Origin: Rhyacophila brunnea
Lineage: Eukaryota > Arthropoda > Insecta > Trichoptera > Rhyacophilidae
Length of the DNA: 64,000 nt
Assembly: GCA_022495005.1 (NCBI GenBank)
Contig: JAGYXB010001619.1
Location: 248,001-312,000 of the forward strand
Direction: 5' to 3'
The position numbers were made by a program, and so were the translations under genes. Shown piece after piece: positions 63,866-64,000 of the stretch; within the stretch, counting starts at the first letter, position 1, and every line of letters starts with the position of its first letter. The notes below the pieces were generated by a model that did not search any database, was not told where the DNA came from, and was given only the letters and a program-made list of their open reading frames with translations.

Positions 63866-64000
63866 CATAATTTAAAATCATTTCTAAGAAATATATAACC
63901 AATAGAAAAAATCTTTTTCAGCCTTCCTTCAATTTAGTTCTGAGAGCAATCTCGTCACACATACACCTGCATATTGTTTTTATACCTATTTAGCTTTATT

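Noticed and set aside
1..64000. CRISPR array, prokaryotic operon, phage or rRNA operon
   Set aside because: No regularly spaced direct repeats, Shine-Dalgarno-led gene strings, long tightly packed frames or conserved rRNA cores were seen. Composition and repeats are those of an insect nuclear genome.

Overview
This is AT-rich eukaryotic DNA that looks like an insect nuclear genome. The reasons are abundant TAGGTACCTACC-type simple motifs, an interstitial (TTAGG)n telomere-type tract, RTE- and Jockey-like LINE fragments, tRNA-derived SINEs and many hAT-type DNA transposons. The style fits Lepidoptera or possibly Hemiptera, but I cannot settle the order from sequence alone. No bacterial, viral or organellar gene organisation is present. 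I found no convincing host protein-coding exon. Almost every open frame is random, antisense to a transposon, or a transposon remnant.

The most interesting non-transposon signal is three plus-strand sites where a polypyrimidine tract and CAG are followed at once by GTAAGT (junctions 12843/12844, 37562/37563, 52531/52532). Each has a CTAAY branch-point-like motif 23-27 nt upstream. This is the signature of recursive (ratchet-point) splice sites that subdivide very long insect introns. The last two lie in a ~300-bp duplicated block. With several non-repetitive, slightly GC-richer blocks carrying homeodomain-like TAATTA/TTTATT motifs (about 8.16-8.40, 10.56-11.19, 24.2-25.3, 43.3-43.6, 47.8-48.1, 50.0-50.5 and 62.2-62.6 kb), this suggests the window lies inside a very long plus-strand intron of a developmental-type gene. 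That is inference.

The rest is a nested transposon graveyard. hAT elements with readable terminal inverted repeats and 8-bp target duplications, perfect or nearly so, occur at 9789-10398, 20895-21569, 25917-26642, 28117-28783, 31105-32002, 32959-33498, 36626-37434, 40348-40705, 42079-42670, 51040-52174 and 54924-56701. Two of them keep pieces of hAT transposase C-terminal domain. A pogo/Tigger-like element (44548-46246, TA flanked) carries a rearranged transposase: an N-terminal psq helix-turn-helix, a C-terminal tail and a zinc finger, with no DDE catalytic core. A GC-rich 2.16-kb element at 56983-59141, bounded by TTATATCAT repeats, encodes only a Jockey-type gag and no reverse transcriptase. 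A 5'-truncated Jockey-like LINE 3' end is at about 53861-54430. RTE-type LINE 3' fragments are at 4846-5305, 13118-13494, ~17795-18010, ~18470-19030, 25741-26685 and ~59180-59515. Three tRNA-derived SINE families and several unclassified MITE families (some in pairs) fill much of the remainder.

Nested insertions give relative dates. A hAT MITE sits inside an RTE copy at 25.9 kb, two SINEs sit inside a hAT MITE at 11.2-12.1 kb, and an inverted-repeat element interrupts the hAT transposase at 55.4-56.5 kb.
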